Source: Methylophilaceae bacterium (GTDB lineage Bacteria; Pseudomonadota; Gammaproteobacteria; Burkholderiales; Methylophilaceae). From it: a stretch of DNA of 64,000 nucleotides. The stretch lies in assembly GCA_028351715.1 (NCBI GenBank), contig JAOMKM010000002.1, positions 1 to 64,000 on the forward strand. The letters run 5' to 3'. The position numbers and the translations under genes are program-made. Each line of letters begins with the position of its first letter. Position 1 is the first letter of the stretch. This document shows, piece after piece, positions 27,059 through 37,056 of this stretch. The notes under the pieces were generated by a model. It was given only the letters and a program-made list of their open reading frames with translations, was not told the origin of the DNA and ran no database searches.

Positions 27059-28338
27059 TGCAAAATTCACAACTTTTGTCAGCAAAAGTTTTAGAAAAGC
27101 TACTTAGTGGATCAAATCTAGATAAAAGTTTTGATGTAGTTTTTAGCAGTAATAAAAATAACAACATAGAAATACAAGAGTCTCAAATTAAAGCATTAAC
27201 CTATGGCTCAGCAAGATTTCTTGGTAAATCAAGATTCATAATAAATCAATTAGTAAAAAATAAGATAGAAAATAAGACCGTTGAATGTTTAATTCACATT
27301 GCACTTTATCAGTTATCTCAAGAAAAATTTAATAACTTTACAATAGTTAACCAGGCAGTGGATGCAGCAAAAAAAATTGATTTTAGAAAAAGTAAATTTG
27401 TAAATGCAATATTAAGAAATTATTTAAGAAGCAAGGATGATTTACAAGAATTATTAAACCAAGACCAGGCTGCTAAATACAGCTATCAAAATTGGTGGGT
27501 CAATAAAGTTAGAAATGAATTTAAGAAAGATTGGGAACAAATACTTGAAATTGGAAATCAGCATCCTCCACTAACTCTTAGGGTAAATAAAAAATTAATT
27601 AGTATTGAAAAATATAGTGAGGTTCTAATGAGAAATGGTATCGACCATCAAATAATTTCAAACACAGGGCTCATCATTAAGAATCCTCTTAATATAAATG
27701 ATATTCCTGGATTTATAGAAGGTCATATTTCAGTTCAGGACTTCGGGGCACAAATTGCAACAGAATTATTAGATGTTAAGAAGGAGCAAAAAATATTAGA
27801 TGCATGTGCAGCTCCGGGAGGTAAAACTTGTAATATTCTCGAGTCTAATAATGTAGCTGTTACGTCCCTAGAAATTGATGAGTTAAGAGCCAATAAAATT
27901 AGGGAGAATCTAAAACGATTAGGTCTTGAAGCAAATGTAATTCATGGCGCATTATCTAATGATAATTTATGGTGGGATGGTGGGCATTTTGATCGAATAT
28001 TATTAGATGTACCTTGTTCAGCATCGGGAATTGTAAGAAGACACGTAGATATAAAATGGCTCAGACAGATGCACGATTTGAAGAAATTTTCAGAGAAGCA
28101 ATATCTATTAGTTAGATCAGCATGGCCCTTATTGAAGTCTGGAGGAAAATTACTTTATGTTACATGCTCAATATTTAGCGATGAGAATAGAGATGTGATT
28201 GAAAGATTCAAACAAGAATTTTCGGATGCAAAGGAAATTGATTTAATATATCCAAATAAAGTTAAACATATAAGGAATCAACTGATTCCCTCAAAAAATC
28301 ATGATGGATTATTTTATGCGTTACTTAAAAAAAATTAG
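27055..28338 (+). CDS. rsmB: 16S rRNA m5C967 methyltransferase RsmB
   Basis: 427 residues: N-terminal NusB-like RNA-binding domain (about 1-140) and C-terminal SAM methyltransferase. The SAM loop is DACAAPGGKT; the catalytic cysteines are in DVPCSASG and TCSIF. A second NOL1/NOP2/Sun homologue lies at 61722-62990. The position behind fmt identifies this copy as RsmB. Confidence 0.95.
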   Translation: MMQNSQLLSAKVLEKLLSGSNLDKSFDVVFSSNKNNNIEIQESQIKALTYGSARFLGKSRFIINQLVKNKIENKTVECLIHIALYQLSQEKFNNFTIVNQAVDAAKKIDFRKSKFVNAILRNYLRSKDDLQELLNQDQAAKYSYQNWWVNKVRNEFKKDWEQILEIGNQHPPLTLRVNKKLISIEKYSEVLMRNGIDHQIISNTGLIIKNPLNINDIPGFIEGHISVQDFGAQIATELLDVKKEQKILDACAAPGGKTCNILESNNVAVTSLEIDELRANKIRENLKRLGLEANVIHGALSNDNLWWDGGHFDRILLDVPCSASGIVRRHVDIKWLRQMHDLKKFSEKQYLLVRSAWPLLKSGGKLLYVTCSIFSDENRDVIERFKQEFSDAKEIDLIYPNKVKHIRNQLIPSKNHDGLFYALLKKN

Positions 28339-28876
28339 TAATAAATTAGTTCTAATATGGATGATTTTATTTTCAATTCATGCATATTCGATTGAGCAAA
28401 AAATTGAAATTAGTGATATTAAGTTAGATTTTAAGGAGGGACATTACTTTGTAAGTTATTCACAGTCAATAACACTGCTCTCAGAAGCAAAAGAAGCGTT
28501 AAGTAAAGGGATTCCCTTTAAATTTTTAGTGACAGCAAAAATTTCACAAAAAAATAAATATGGACTTAATAGTCTTATATTGTATAAAATTTTTTACTTT
28601 CAATTGAAGTATAAAAGTTTGCTTCAAAAGTATATGGTAAGTGACATGAATGACCAAAAGAGTTATTTTAGTAATATTGATGATGCCATTATGAGGCTAT
28701 CATATATAGAAAAATGGGATATTGGCCCTAGCAATAATTTAAAGGAGGGTACTTTGGAGTTGAAAGCTAAATTAGATAAGAAGTATTTACCAAAAGCGCT
28801 ACAAATTAATTTTAATAAAAAATCATGGGATGTGGAGTCTGAGATAACAAAATATGAGATAGGTAAATTAAATTGA
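28316..28876 (+). CDS. DUF4390 secreted protein
   Basis: About 186 residues from ATG 28316, which has GGA upstream; ATG 28301 is the alternative. A signal peptide (KLVLIWMILFSIHAYS) is followed by the family pattern IEISDIKLDFKEGHYFVSYS and GIPFKFLVTAKI. It always sits between rsmB and ntrY in Betaproteobacteria, but the function is unknown. It overlaps rsmB by 23 bases and ntrY by 4. Confidence 0.85.
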   Translation: MRYLKKISNKLVLIWMILFSIHAYSIEQKIEISDIKLDFKEGHYFVSYSQSITLLSEAKEALSKGIPFKFLVTAKISQKNKYGLNSLILYKIFYFQLKYKSLLQKYMVSDMNDQKSYFSNIDDAIMRLSYIEKWDIGPSNNLKEGTLELKAKLDKKYLPKALQINFNKKSWDVESEITKYEIGKLN

Positions 28877-30987
28877 GATATGTAATCACTACAGTTGCTT
28901 TTATTGGGATAGCGCTACTAATTTTATTAGCTAAATCTCTATCAAATGCTGAATTAGTTTCTAGTGATACATTTAGGCTGTTATTAATTTTTAATATAGT
29001 TTTTGTATGTGCATTAATAGTTCTTATTACAATCCAAATAGCAAAATTACTCCAAAATGTTAAAAAAGAAATTTTAGGAAGTCGATTAACAATGAGGCTT
29101 GTTTTATCATTTGCAACTGTTGTTATTATTCCAGTAACGATAGTTTATTTAGTATCTGTAAGTTTTTTAACGAAGTCAATTGAGTCATGGTTTAATGTTC
29201 AAGTAGAATCAGCCCTCCAAGGAGGGTTGAGTCTTGGTCAGAAAACACTGGATATTTTATTAAAAGATATTGAATTGAAATCTAAAAGTTTGGCTTATTC
29301 TATTGGTGCAGCTGAGGAATCATCAACAACTGAAATACTTAATGACTTGAGGGAGAAATTTTCTATCCAAGAGGCAGTAATATTTGACTCAAATTCTAAA
29401 ATACTTAATGTGTCAGGAGACTATAATACTCTTCCACTACCAGCACTCCCAAAACAAGAAGATTTAATAAGAGCTTCAGAGGGTTTCTTTGGAAAAATTG
29501 AAGAAGTAGATGGAAAAATCTTCATGAAAGCATACGTTCCAATTCCTAGTAAAGAACTAATAAAATCAGAAAAAATAATTCAGATAACTCAGCCAATTCC
29601 TGAATCGATTTCAGATATAGCATTATCAGTTGAATCAGTATACGAAGATTATCAAACGCTTGCATACAGTCGAAGTTCACTAAAAATAATATACACAATG
29701 ACATTGACACTAGTTCTTTTGCTTGCAATTCTATCAGCGGTTGCTGCATCTTTTGTAATAAGCCGGAGAATCTCTAAACCAATATCATTATTAGCCGAAG
29801 CAACAAGGCAAATAGCAAAGGGAAAATATAATAAAACAATCCCAGAAAATAGTAGAGATGAGCTAGGTCTTCTAGTTATGTCATTTAACAGCATGACAAT
29901 GAAGCTAAATGATGCCACAAAGAGTTCGCAAAAGAGTAGAGAAAGATTAGAAATTGCGAGAGCTTTTCTAGACAAAATACTAACTAACCTATCCTCAGGT
30001 GTAATTGTAATAGACAAGGATGGCGTGATTAAACTTCATAATATTACAGCATCAAAAATAATTGAATTTAAAAAAATAGATATGACTAATATAAAATTTA
30101 CAAATGATATATCTAAGAATAAAATATATGAACCAATCATACAAAAAATTAATAGAATTATTTTAGCGAAGAAAATTGTAAAAGAACAGAGTTTTGAATT
30201 TAATACTAATAATAAGAATAATGAAGAAATAATTCGAGTTCAAATAACTCCATTGAAAAGAGAAAAAAATATTTCTTATATATTAGTTATCGATGATATA
30301 ACTGAATTAACTAAGGGACAGAGAAATCAAGCATGGTCTGAAATTGCAAGAAGATTAGCACATGAAATAAAAAATCCTCTCACTCCAATTCAATTATCTG
30401 CTGAAAGAATTGAACATAAGTTAAAAGATAAGCTTAGCAATGAGGACCTAATAATGCTAAGAAAATCAACTGCAACTATAGTTAATCAGGTATTCGCATT
30501 AAAGACTATGGTAAATGAGTTCTCGGAATACTCAAGACCCCCAGAGAGAAAAATAAAAGCATTTAATCTATTTGAACTGTTTGAAAATATTATTGAGTTA
30601 TACCAAGCAACTAAAATTAAAATTATACTTAAAGCAACAAATAATAAGATATCAATAAAGGCTGATGAGAATAAGATCCGACAAGTTATTATTAATTTGA
30701 TTGAAAATGCAAAGGATGGCCTAATAAAAGAAAATAAACCTGAGCTTATTATAAATATAACTGATGATAATAAATGGATTACATTCATAATAAAAGATAA
30801 TGGAATGGGAATATCTGAAGAGCTAATGGGGAGAATATTTGAACCATATGTAACCTCAAAAAAAAATGGAACTGGTCTTGGACTTGCAATCGTAAATAAA
30901 ATTATAGAAGAACATTCAGGAATAATTGAAATTATGAAAAATAAAGTTAAGGGAACTTGTGTTTCAGTAAGGTTACCTAAATTATAA
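28873..30987 (+). CDS. ntrY: NtrY-family membrane sensor histidine kinase
   Basis: 704 residues from TTG, whose last two bases are part of the upstream TGA. Membrane helices near the N-terminus and at about 275-300 flank a periplasmic sensor region. A HAMP linker (RRISKPISLLAEATRQIAKG), PAS-like segment, HisKA H-box (RRLAHEIKNPLTP, His497) and HATPase (NLIENAKDGL, DNGMGI, GTGLGLAIV) follow. All catalytic boxes are intact. NtrY phosphorylates NtrX in nitrogen or redox control. ntrX begins 2 bases later. Confidence 0.95.
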   Translation: MRYVITTVAFIGIALLILLAKSLSNAELVSSDTFRLLLIFNIVFVCALIVLITIQIAKLLQNVKKEILGSRLTMRLVLSFATVVIIPVTIVYLVSVSFLTKSIESWFNVQVESALQGGLSLGQKTLDILLKDIELKSKSLAYSIGAAEESSTTEILNDLREKFSIQEAVIFDSNSKILNVSGDYNTLPLPALPKQEDLIRASEGFFGKIEEVDGKIFMKAYVPIPSKELIKSEKIIQITQPIPESISDIALSVESVYEDYQTLAYSRSSLKIIYTMTLTLVLLLAILSAVAASFVISRRISKPISLLAEATRQIAKGKYNKTIPENSRDELGLLVMSFNSMTMKLNDATKSSQKSRERLEIARAFLDKILTNLSSGVIVIDKDGVIKLHNITASKIIEFKKIDMTNIKFTNDISKNKIYEPIIQKINRIILAKKIVKEQSFEFNTNNKNNEEIIRVQITPLKREKNISYILVIDDITELTKGQRNQAWSEIARRLAHEIKNPLTPIQLSAERIEHKLKDKLSNEDLIMLRKSTATIVNQVFALKTMVNEFSEYSRPPERKIKAFNLFELFENIIELYQATKIKIILKATNNKISIKADENKIRQVIINLIENAKDGLIKENKPELIINITDDNKWITFIIKDNGMGISEELMGRIFEPYVTSKKNGTGLGLAIVNKIIEEHSGIIEIMKNKVKGTCVSVRLPKL

Positions 30988-30989
30988 TT

Positions 30990-32231
30990 ATGACAAAAGC
31001 TAAAATACTAATTATTGATGATGAAAAAGATATAAGAGAATCATTATCAGATATTCTCAAGGATGAAGGTTATGAAATAGTTGTAGCTGAAAATGCAGTT
31101 AAGGCTAAAGAAATTAAAAGTAACCTTCGCTTCGATCTAATTCTGTTAGATATTTGGATGCCTGATTGTGATGGTATATCACTTTTAAAACAATGGGCTA
31201 AAGATAAAGAGATTAATTGCCCAGTTATAATGATGTCGGGGCATGGAACTATTGACACCGCTATAGAAGCAACGAAGATTGGAGCGTTTGATTTTCTAGA
31301 AAAACCAATTTCGCTCCAAAAATTACTAAAAACAATAACCTTGGCATTAAAAAAATCTATTCATATAAATAAATTAGATGTAAGTTTTATTACAGATATT
31401 GAAAGTCCAATTATTAAGGTATTAAGGGAAAGATTAAAAGATTTAAAAAAAGAAAGCTTGGTACTTATTGAAGGTGAAGAAGGTAATTTTTCAAATATAT
31501 GTATTGAATTCTTACTAGGAAATAATTTCATTACATATGATCCAAAAAATAAACTAGATTCATATCTAATAAATAAAATCCAGGAGAAAGGTAAAACTGC
31601 TCTTTTAATTAAAACCCTAGATAATTTATCGCATTATGATCCATCTGAGCTAAGAGCTGTAATAAAGTTACTAATTAATAAAAAAATTAAAGTCGTTATT
31701 CTAGATAAAAACATAAATACAATAAAAACATTAGTAGCTAATGAATGGATTTTTTCAGATTATTACTTTAAAATTCCAATAGATAAAGATTCAGATTTGA
31801 TATCTGAATATTCAAATTTAATATTAAATTATTATCTTTCAAAAAATATTAATATTGGTTATAAAGAATTTGATACATCTGCCGTAAATTTAATGAGACT
31901 TAACCCTAACTTCCTTAACATTGATTTTTTAGATCAATTTATTGTTACTTTAATTCAGAATACTGATGTAGAAACAATCACGGCAGATGATTTTGATTTC
32001 CTACAACCCTCAGATACAGTTAAGAATTTAACAACTAAAGATTCAGACTTGGTTGTTGATGAAGGTTTATATAATTTAGACTTTAGGGAAGCTAGAGAAA
32101 AGTTTGAAAAAAGATACTTTGAATTTCATATAAATTCTAAAATATCAATCACTGACTTATCAAAAAAATCAGGAGTTGAGAGAACACACTTGTATAGAAA
32201 ATTAAAGCAACTTAAGGTTAATATTAAATAA
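30990..32231 (+). CDS. ntrX: NtrX-type response regulator with degenerate AAA+ domain
   Basis: 413 residues. The receiver domain (1-120) is intact, with acidic pocket IIDDEKD, phosphoacceptor Asp54 in LLLDIWMPD and FLEKP lysine. The C-terminal Fis-type helix-turn-helix is clear (SITDLSKKSGVERTHLYRKLKQL). The middle region, which should be a sigma-54 activator ATPase, is shortened and lacks motifs. Walker A is replaced by IEGEEGNFSN, and there is no GAFTGA loop, Walker B DE or arginine finger. It cannot be a normal sigma-54 activator; it may act as a simple repressor or activator of sigma-70 promoters. Some betaproteobacterial NtrX proteins are known to lack GAFTGA. Confidence 0.88.
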   Translation: MTKAKILIIDDEKDIRESLSDILKDEGYEIVVAENAVKAKEIKSNLRFDLILLDIWMPDCDGISLLKQWAKDKEINCPVIMMSGHGTIDTAIEATKIGAFDFLEKPISLQKLLKTITLALKKSIHINKLDVSFITDIESPIIKVLRERLKDLKKESLVLIEGEEGNFSNICIEFLLGNNFITYDPKNKLDSYLINKIQEKGKTALLIKTLDNLSHYDPSELRAVIKLLINKKIKVVILDKNINTIKTLVANEWIFSDYYFKIPIDKDSDLISEYSNLILNYYLSKNINIGYKEFDTSAVNLMRLNPNFLNIDFLDQFIVTLIQNTDVETITADDFDFLQPSDTVKNLTTKDSDLVVDEGLYNLDFREAREKFEKRYFEFHINSKISITDLSKKSGVERTHLYRKLKQLKVNIK

Positions 32232-32234
32232 TTA

Positions 32235-33011
32235 TTAAAGTTCTGTTACTACTGGAGTATGGTCAGATGGTCGCTCTAATTTTCTAGGTTCTTTATCGAT
32301 GTATGACTTTGTGACTTTTGGCATTATATTTTTTGATACTAGAATATGGTCTATCCTCATTCCTAGGTTTCTTCTAAACCCTGCCATACGATAATCCCAC
32401 CATGAAAATTCTTGGTTATTTGGATTAATTTCTCTGTAGGAATCATGGAAGCCAATGTTAAGAATACCATTGAAGGCTTTTCTTTCTTTAGTTGAAACGA
32501 GGATTTGGCCAATCCAGGCATCCGGATCATGACAGTCTTTGTTTTCTGGGGCAATGTTGAAATCACCGGTTAATATGATTTCATCATATTGATTCGTAAG
32601 CTCTGTTACCCATTTCGAAAATTTATTTAGCCAGCTCATTTTATAAATAAATTTATCAGAGCCAACTGTTTGTCCATTTGGAACGTATGCGGATACAATA
32701 TAAATTTTATCATTAGAATCGCTAATCCATAATCCCGATATAATTCTCTTTTGGGGATCATCAAAATCTGGAAGATCAAAATTAATATCTATTAATTTAT
32801 TCTTGGAGATTATGGCTACTCCATTATAGGTTTTTTGACCATTATGGTATGAGTGGTAACCAATTGTGCTAAATGCATCATGATCAAATTTGTCGTTAAC
32901 TTGTTTTGTCTCTTGTAGGCATAAAATATCAGGCTGATGCTTTACTACCCAATCAATAACGTGAGAAAGTCTTACGTTTAATGAATTTACGTTCCACGTT
33001 GCTATCTTCAA
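32235..33011 (-). CDS. xthA: Exodeoxyribonuclease III
   Basis: AP endonuclease/3' exonuclease for base-excision repair. 258 residues with MKIATWNVNSLNVR, catalytic Glu in LQETK, the DFNIAP loop, WWDYR and the C-terminal SDHTPV. It converges on ntrX with 3 bases between stops and shares its direction with prlC. Confidence 0.96.
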   Translation of the reverse strand: MKIATWNVNSLNVRLSHVIDWVVKHQPDILCLQETKQVNDKFDHDAFSTIGYHSYHNGQKTYNGVAIISKNKLIDINFDLPDFDDPQKRIISGLWISDSNDKIYIVSAYVPNGQTVGSDKFIYKMSWLNKFSKWVTELTNQYDEIILTGDFNIAPENKDCHDPDAWIGQILVSTKERKAFNGILNIGFHDSYREINPNNQEFSWWDYRMAGFRRNLGMRIDHILVSKNIMPKVTKSYIDKEPRKLERPSDHTPVVTEL

Positions 33012-33015
33012 TTTT

Positions 33016-35049
33016 TTAATTTAACCCAGAATGTTTAAGAAGAGCATCAATTGTTGGCTCCCGACCTCGAAAGGCAATAAATGAGTCAAGAGCAGGTCTT
33101 GACCCGCCCCGCCCTAAAATTTCTTTCCTGAAAGTTCTTCCAACAAGGGGGGAAATTACACCATTTTCTTCGAATAGGCTGTATGCATCAGCAGAGAGAA
33201 CTTCTGCCCATTTGTAACTGTAGTATCCTGCAGCGTAGCCACCAGAAAATATATGAGCAAAACTATGTGGAAATCTATTCCATGAAGGGGGTTTAATAAC
33301 TGCAATTTTGTTTCTTATATCTTCTAAAATACCCATGACATTATTTGAAGAAGAATCATATGTACTATGTAAAATTATATCAAATAAAGCGAATTCAACC
33401 TGTCTTAATGTTTGCATTCCAGATTGAAAATTTTTCGATAAGTATAGTTTGTCGAATAGTGACTTTGGCATAGGAGATTTAGTTAAGGAATGTTCTGACA
33501 TACTTTGAACAACTGACCACTCCCAACAAAAATTTTCCATAAACTGACTTGGTAGTTCAACAGCATCCCATTCAACCCCCTTAATTCCAGAAACGCTATA
33601 TTCTTCAATTTCAGTAAGTAAATGATGAAGTCCATGTCCAAATTCATGAAATAAGGTAATTACTTCATCATGAGTGAATGTTGATGAAGTATTATTTACA
33701 GGAGGTGAGAAATTACAAGTCAAGTAAGCTACAGGTAATGATGATTCTTCCAAAAACTTATATTTTGAGATAGCCTCATCCATCCAGGCACCTCCCCGCT
33801 TGTTCTTTCTGGCATATAAATCTAGGTAAAATTGTCCAAGTAAATTATTTTTTTCATCTTTAATTTCATAGAACTCAACAAGATTGTTCCAAGTGTCAGC
33901 CTTTTTTGGGGTTATATAAATGCTGTAAATTTTCTCAACAATATTAAAAAGACCGGTAAGGACCTTATGTTTAGGAAAATAGTTTTTTATTTCCTGATCA
34001 GAAAAATTAAATCTTTGCTGTTTAATTTTTTCAGAAAAATAAGCTATATCCCATGCCTCTATATCTTTTATTCCATTTTTAAATGCTTCATTTGTTAAAT
34101 CAAGCATATCTTTTCTTGCAAATGACTTTGCTTTTAAAGCTAAATCATATAAAAATTTTGTAACATCATTACTAGATTTTGCCATTTTAGTTTCTAATGA
34201 CATGGAGGCATAATCAGAATAATTAAGCATTTTAGCTAGTTTAGATTTTAGAGTTAAAATATCATTAATAATTTTTGTATTATCTAATAGTGGTTCACCT
34301 AGATCAGATGCCTTTGTTGCGTATGCATGATACATTTCTTTTCTTAACTCACGGTCATCTGCATATTGTAAGGTTGGTATATAACAAGGAAAGTCTAAGG
34401 TAAATAACCAGCCGTCTAATTTTTTTTGCTTGGCATTATTTTTTACCATAGCAATAATGTCTTCGGGCAACCCTTTAATTTTTATAGGGTCAGTAACATG
34501 AAGTTGAAAATTATTTGTTGCATCTAGAAGATTCTCTTCAAATTTAGAGGTCAGTGAAGAGAGCTCTTCCTTAATTTTCTTGAATTCTTTTTTTTTGTCA
34601 GTAGGTAGGCCAACCCCCCCAAGTTTGAAGCCGATTAATTCATCATCAACAACTTTTTTCCTTGCATCATTAAATGATTTATATTCTAAAGAATTCTTAA
34701 GTTGTTTAAATTTTTTATAAATTATTTCATTTTGTGATATTTCTGAGTAATAATTTGTAATCTTCAGAAAATTTTTATTGTACTCGTCCCTCAAATCCTT
34801 ATTATTTACTACTGCATTCAAATGACTTACCTGAGACCACGATCTACTTAGCTTCTCATCACATTTTTGTAAGGGTTCTACAAAGTTTTCCCATAATAAT
34901 TTTTCTGAAAGATTTTCAATTTCTAATATTAGTCTCCTATTATCATCCAATATTATGTCAATAGCAGGTGTAATATGTTCGGGCTTAATTTGAGAGAATA
35001 AAGGTAGAAAATTTCTTACGAGTAAAGGGTTGTTAGCTTTATTATTCAT
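33016..35049 (-). CDS. prlC: Oligopeptidase A (M3 metallopeptidase)
   Basis: Cytosolic zinc oligopeptidase that degrades peptides, including cleaved signal peptides. 677 residues, standard length. The zinc motif FHEFGHGLHH lies near residue 468, with the third ligand Glu downstream in VEWDAVELPSQFMENFCWE. All-helical N-terminal channel domain. xthA follows after 4 bases. Confidence 0.96.
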   Translation of the reverse strand: MNNKANNPLLVRNFLPLFSQIKPEHITPAIDIILDDNRRLILEIENLSEKLLWENFVEPLQKCDEKLSRSWSQVSHLNAVVNNKDLRDEYNKNFLKITNYYSEISQNEIIYKKFKQLKNSLEYKSFNDARKKVVDDELIGFKLGGVGLPTDKKKEFKKIKEELSSLTSKFEENLLDATNNFQLHVTDPIKIKGLPEDIIAMVKNNAKQKKLDGWLFTLDFPCYIPTLQYADDRELRKEMYHAYATKASDLGEPLLDNTKIINDILTLKSKLAKMLNYSDYASMSLETKMAKSSNDVTKFLYDLALKAKSFARKDMLDLTNEAFKNGIKDIEAWDIAYFSEKIKQQRFNFSDQEIKNYFPKHKVLTGLFNIVEKIYSIYITPKKADTWNNLVEFYEIKDEKNNLLGQFYLDLYARKNKRGGAWMDEAISKYKFLEESSLPVAYLTCNFSPPVNNTSSTFTHDEVITLFHEFGHGLHHLLTEIEEYSVSGIKGVEWDAVELPSQFMENFCWEWSVVQSMSEHSLTKSPMPKSLFDKLYLSKNFQSGMQTLRQVEFALFDIILHSTYDSSSNNVMGILEDIRNKIAVIKPPSWNRFPHSFAHIFSGGYAAGYYSYKWAEVLSADAYSLFEENGVISPLVGRTFRKEILGRGGSRPALDSFIAFRGREPTIDALLKHSGLN

Positions 35050-35062
35050 ATAATCCTATATT

Positions 35063-36787
35063 TTATTTATTAATGTCTTGAATTAGGCTTTCAATATTAT
35101 CAGGCTCAATTGATCTTAGTATTTTATTTGCTTTTATTTTTATCTTTTTTGGATCTGAACTTAAAACTTGTTTTTTAACAGTTAGCATACTTGTAGGGTG
35201 CATTGAAAAGTTTGTTAATCCCATTCCAAGAAGTAATTTTGTTAATTTAGGATCGCCTGCCATTTCACCGCATATTGATACCTCTTTATTATATTTCATA
35301 CCAGCTTTAATGGTGTTATCTATTAATCTAAGAACTGCTGAGTGAAGGGAATTATATAAATGGGAAACACTATCATCAGTCCGATCAATAGCAAGTGTAT
35401 ATTGCACTAAATCATTTGTGCCAATTGATAAAAAATCTAATTCATTCGCAAACATATCAGCGTTAATAGCAACTGCTGGAACTTCAATCATCCCTCCTAC
35501 CAGAATCTTATTATTAAACTTTATTTTAGAATTTTTAAGAGATTGTTTTGCTCTTTCAATTAACATTTTTGTTTGTCTTAATTCTTGTAGTGAAGAAAGC
35601 ATGGGTATAAGAATTCTTATATTACCAAACGCTGATGCTCTAAGAATTGCTTTTAATTGTGTAGTAAATAGATGTGGTTCAGATAAGCAAAGCCTAATTG
35701 CACGTAAACCCAGTGCAGAATTATTTTTGTTATTATTATCTACATCAATATTTTTATCTGCACCTGAATCAAGTGTCCTTATAACCACTGGAAGCTTACC
35801 CATAGATTTAGTAACTGATTTATAAATATTAAATTGCTCTTCTTCATCAGGAAGTGATGATCTATTCATAAATAGAAATTCAGTTCGAAATAAGCCAATG
35901 CCGTCACCATTATTTTCTTTAACAGATTTAATATCTTCTGGTACCTCAATATTTGCAAGAAGAGTTATTGTTTGATTTCCTAAAGTCTTGCACTTAACAT
36001 TTCTAATTTTTATTAGTTTTTTCTGTTCTATTTCCCAAAGATTCTGTTTGTATTGGTATTCCTCAAGAATGGCAGAACTAGGATTAATAATAACAATACC
36101 TTGATTGCCATCAACAATTAACGTGTCATTATTTTTGATTAATTTCTTTGCATTTTTTAGAGCAACAATTGATGGAATATTTAAGCTCCTAGCCAAAATT
36201 GCTGTATGAGAATTAGCCCCCCCCATTTCTGTAATAAATGCACCATATTTATGATTTTTGAACTGGAGTGTATCTGCTGGAGATATATCTTGAGCTACTA
36301 GTATCACAGAACTTTCATTTTTAAAATTTATTTTCTGCTTTCTATGCCCTAAAAGAACTTTTATAACCCTCTCAGCAACCTGAACTACATCATGTTTTCG
36401 CTCTTTAATATATGGATCTTCTATTTGGTTAAACTTATCAATAATTAGATCAAGTTGAATCTTGATTGCCCACTCTGCATTACATTTCTCATCTTTAATA
36501 GTTTGAGCTGGCTCATCTGATATATTACTATCACTTAGCAACATCAAATGAGTATCTATAAATGGTGCAAATTGTGAATTAGAATCAAGTAATAGTCGTT
36601 TCTTAATCCGGATTAATTCATTTTTTACTGTTAATAATGCCTTTTTAAATCTCTTAACCTCAAAATCAATTTTTTTAGTTTTAATATCGTAACGAACAAC
36701 TTCAAGCAAGGCATTTGAGATTAAATGTGATGTGCCAATAGCAATACCATTTGATACTGGTACACCATGGATATTAAAAGATACCAT
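35063..36787 (-). CDS. ptsI: PTS enzyme I
   Basis: Transfers phosphate from PEP to HPr. 574 residues; the active His194 is in GGANSHTAILARSL, the PEP-binding signature is DGIGLFRTEFLFM, and the catalytic Cys is in SICGEMAGD. Its start overlaps the last base of ptsH. The cluster EIIA-HPr-EI has no EIIB or EIIC permease, so it is more likely regulatory than a sugar transporter. Confidence 0.96.
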   Translation of the reverse strand: MVSFNIHGVPVSNGIAIGTSHLISNALLEVVRYDIKTKKIDFEVKRFKKALLTVKNELIRIKKRLLLDSNSQFAPFIDTHLMLLSDSNISDEPAQTIKDEKCNAEWAIKIQLDLIIDKFNQIEDPYIKERKHDVVQVAERVIKVLLGHRKQKINFKNESSVILVAQDISPADTLQFKNHKYGAFITEMGGANSHTAILARSLNIPSIVALKNAKKLIKNNDTLIVDGNQGIVIINPSSAILEEYQYKQNLWEIEQKKLIKIRNVKCKTLGNQTITLLANIEVPEDIKSVKENNGDGIGLFRTEFLFMNRSSLPDEEEQFNIYKSVTKSMGKLPVVIRTLDSGADKNIDVDNNNKNNSALGLRAIRLCLSEPHLFTTQLKAILRASAFGNIRILIPMLSSLQELRQTKMLIERAKQSLKNSKIKFNNKILVGGMIEVPAVAINADMFANELDFLSIGTNDLVQYTLAIDRTDDSVSHLYNSLHSAVLRLIDNTIKAGMKYNKEVSICGEMAGDPKLTKLLLGMGLTNFSMHPTSMLTVKKQVLSSDPKKIKIKANKILRSIEPDNIESLIQDINK

Positions 36788-37056
36788 TATTCACCTTCAT
36801 CGAAATAGTTTTTAAAAAGATTTTCAACTTCTTTAATTGCTATCTTCTCGTCCGACCCAGTTACCTGAAGTTCAACCTTTGAACCTATGCTAGCTGCTAG
36901 CATTAAAATATCCATAATATTTTTTGCATTTACTTTTTTGCTATCTTTTATTATAAATATTTCAGAGTCAAATTGTGACGCAAGCTGAGTAAGTTTGCTT
37001 GAAGCCCTGGCATGCAAACCTAACTTATTAATAATTTTTACTTCTTTTTTTATCAT
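36787..37056 (-). CDS. ptsH: HPr phosphocarrier protein, Asn at position 46
   Basis: 89 residues. The phosphorylated His15 is present in LGLHARAS. The regulatory serine of HPr (Ser46, in VNAKSIM of relatives) is Asn46 here (VNAKNIM). Ser46 is the target of HPr kinase, whose gene hprK commonly lies in this cluster in Betaproteobacteria but is missing here. The protein overlaps both neighbours by 1-4 bases. Confidence 0.96.
   Translation of the reverse strand: MIKKEVKIINKLGLHARASSKLTQLASQFDSEIFIIKDSKKVNAKNIMDILMLAASIGSKVELQVTGSDEKIAIKEVENLFKNYFDEGE

Noticed and set aside
29652-30017. 121-aa minus-strand ORF inside ntrY
   Set aside because: Antisense shadow of the HAMP/PAS region; hydrophobic by composition only.
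35418-35825. 135-aa plus-strand ORF inside ptsI
   Set aside because: It is antisense to a conserved enzyme and its sequence shows no known motifs; treated as a shadow ORF.
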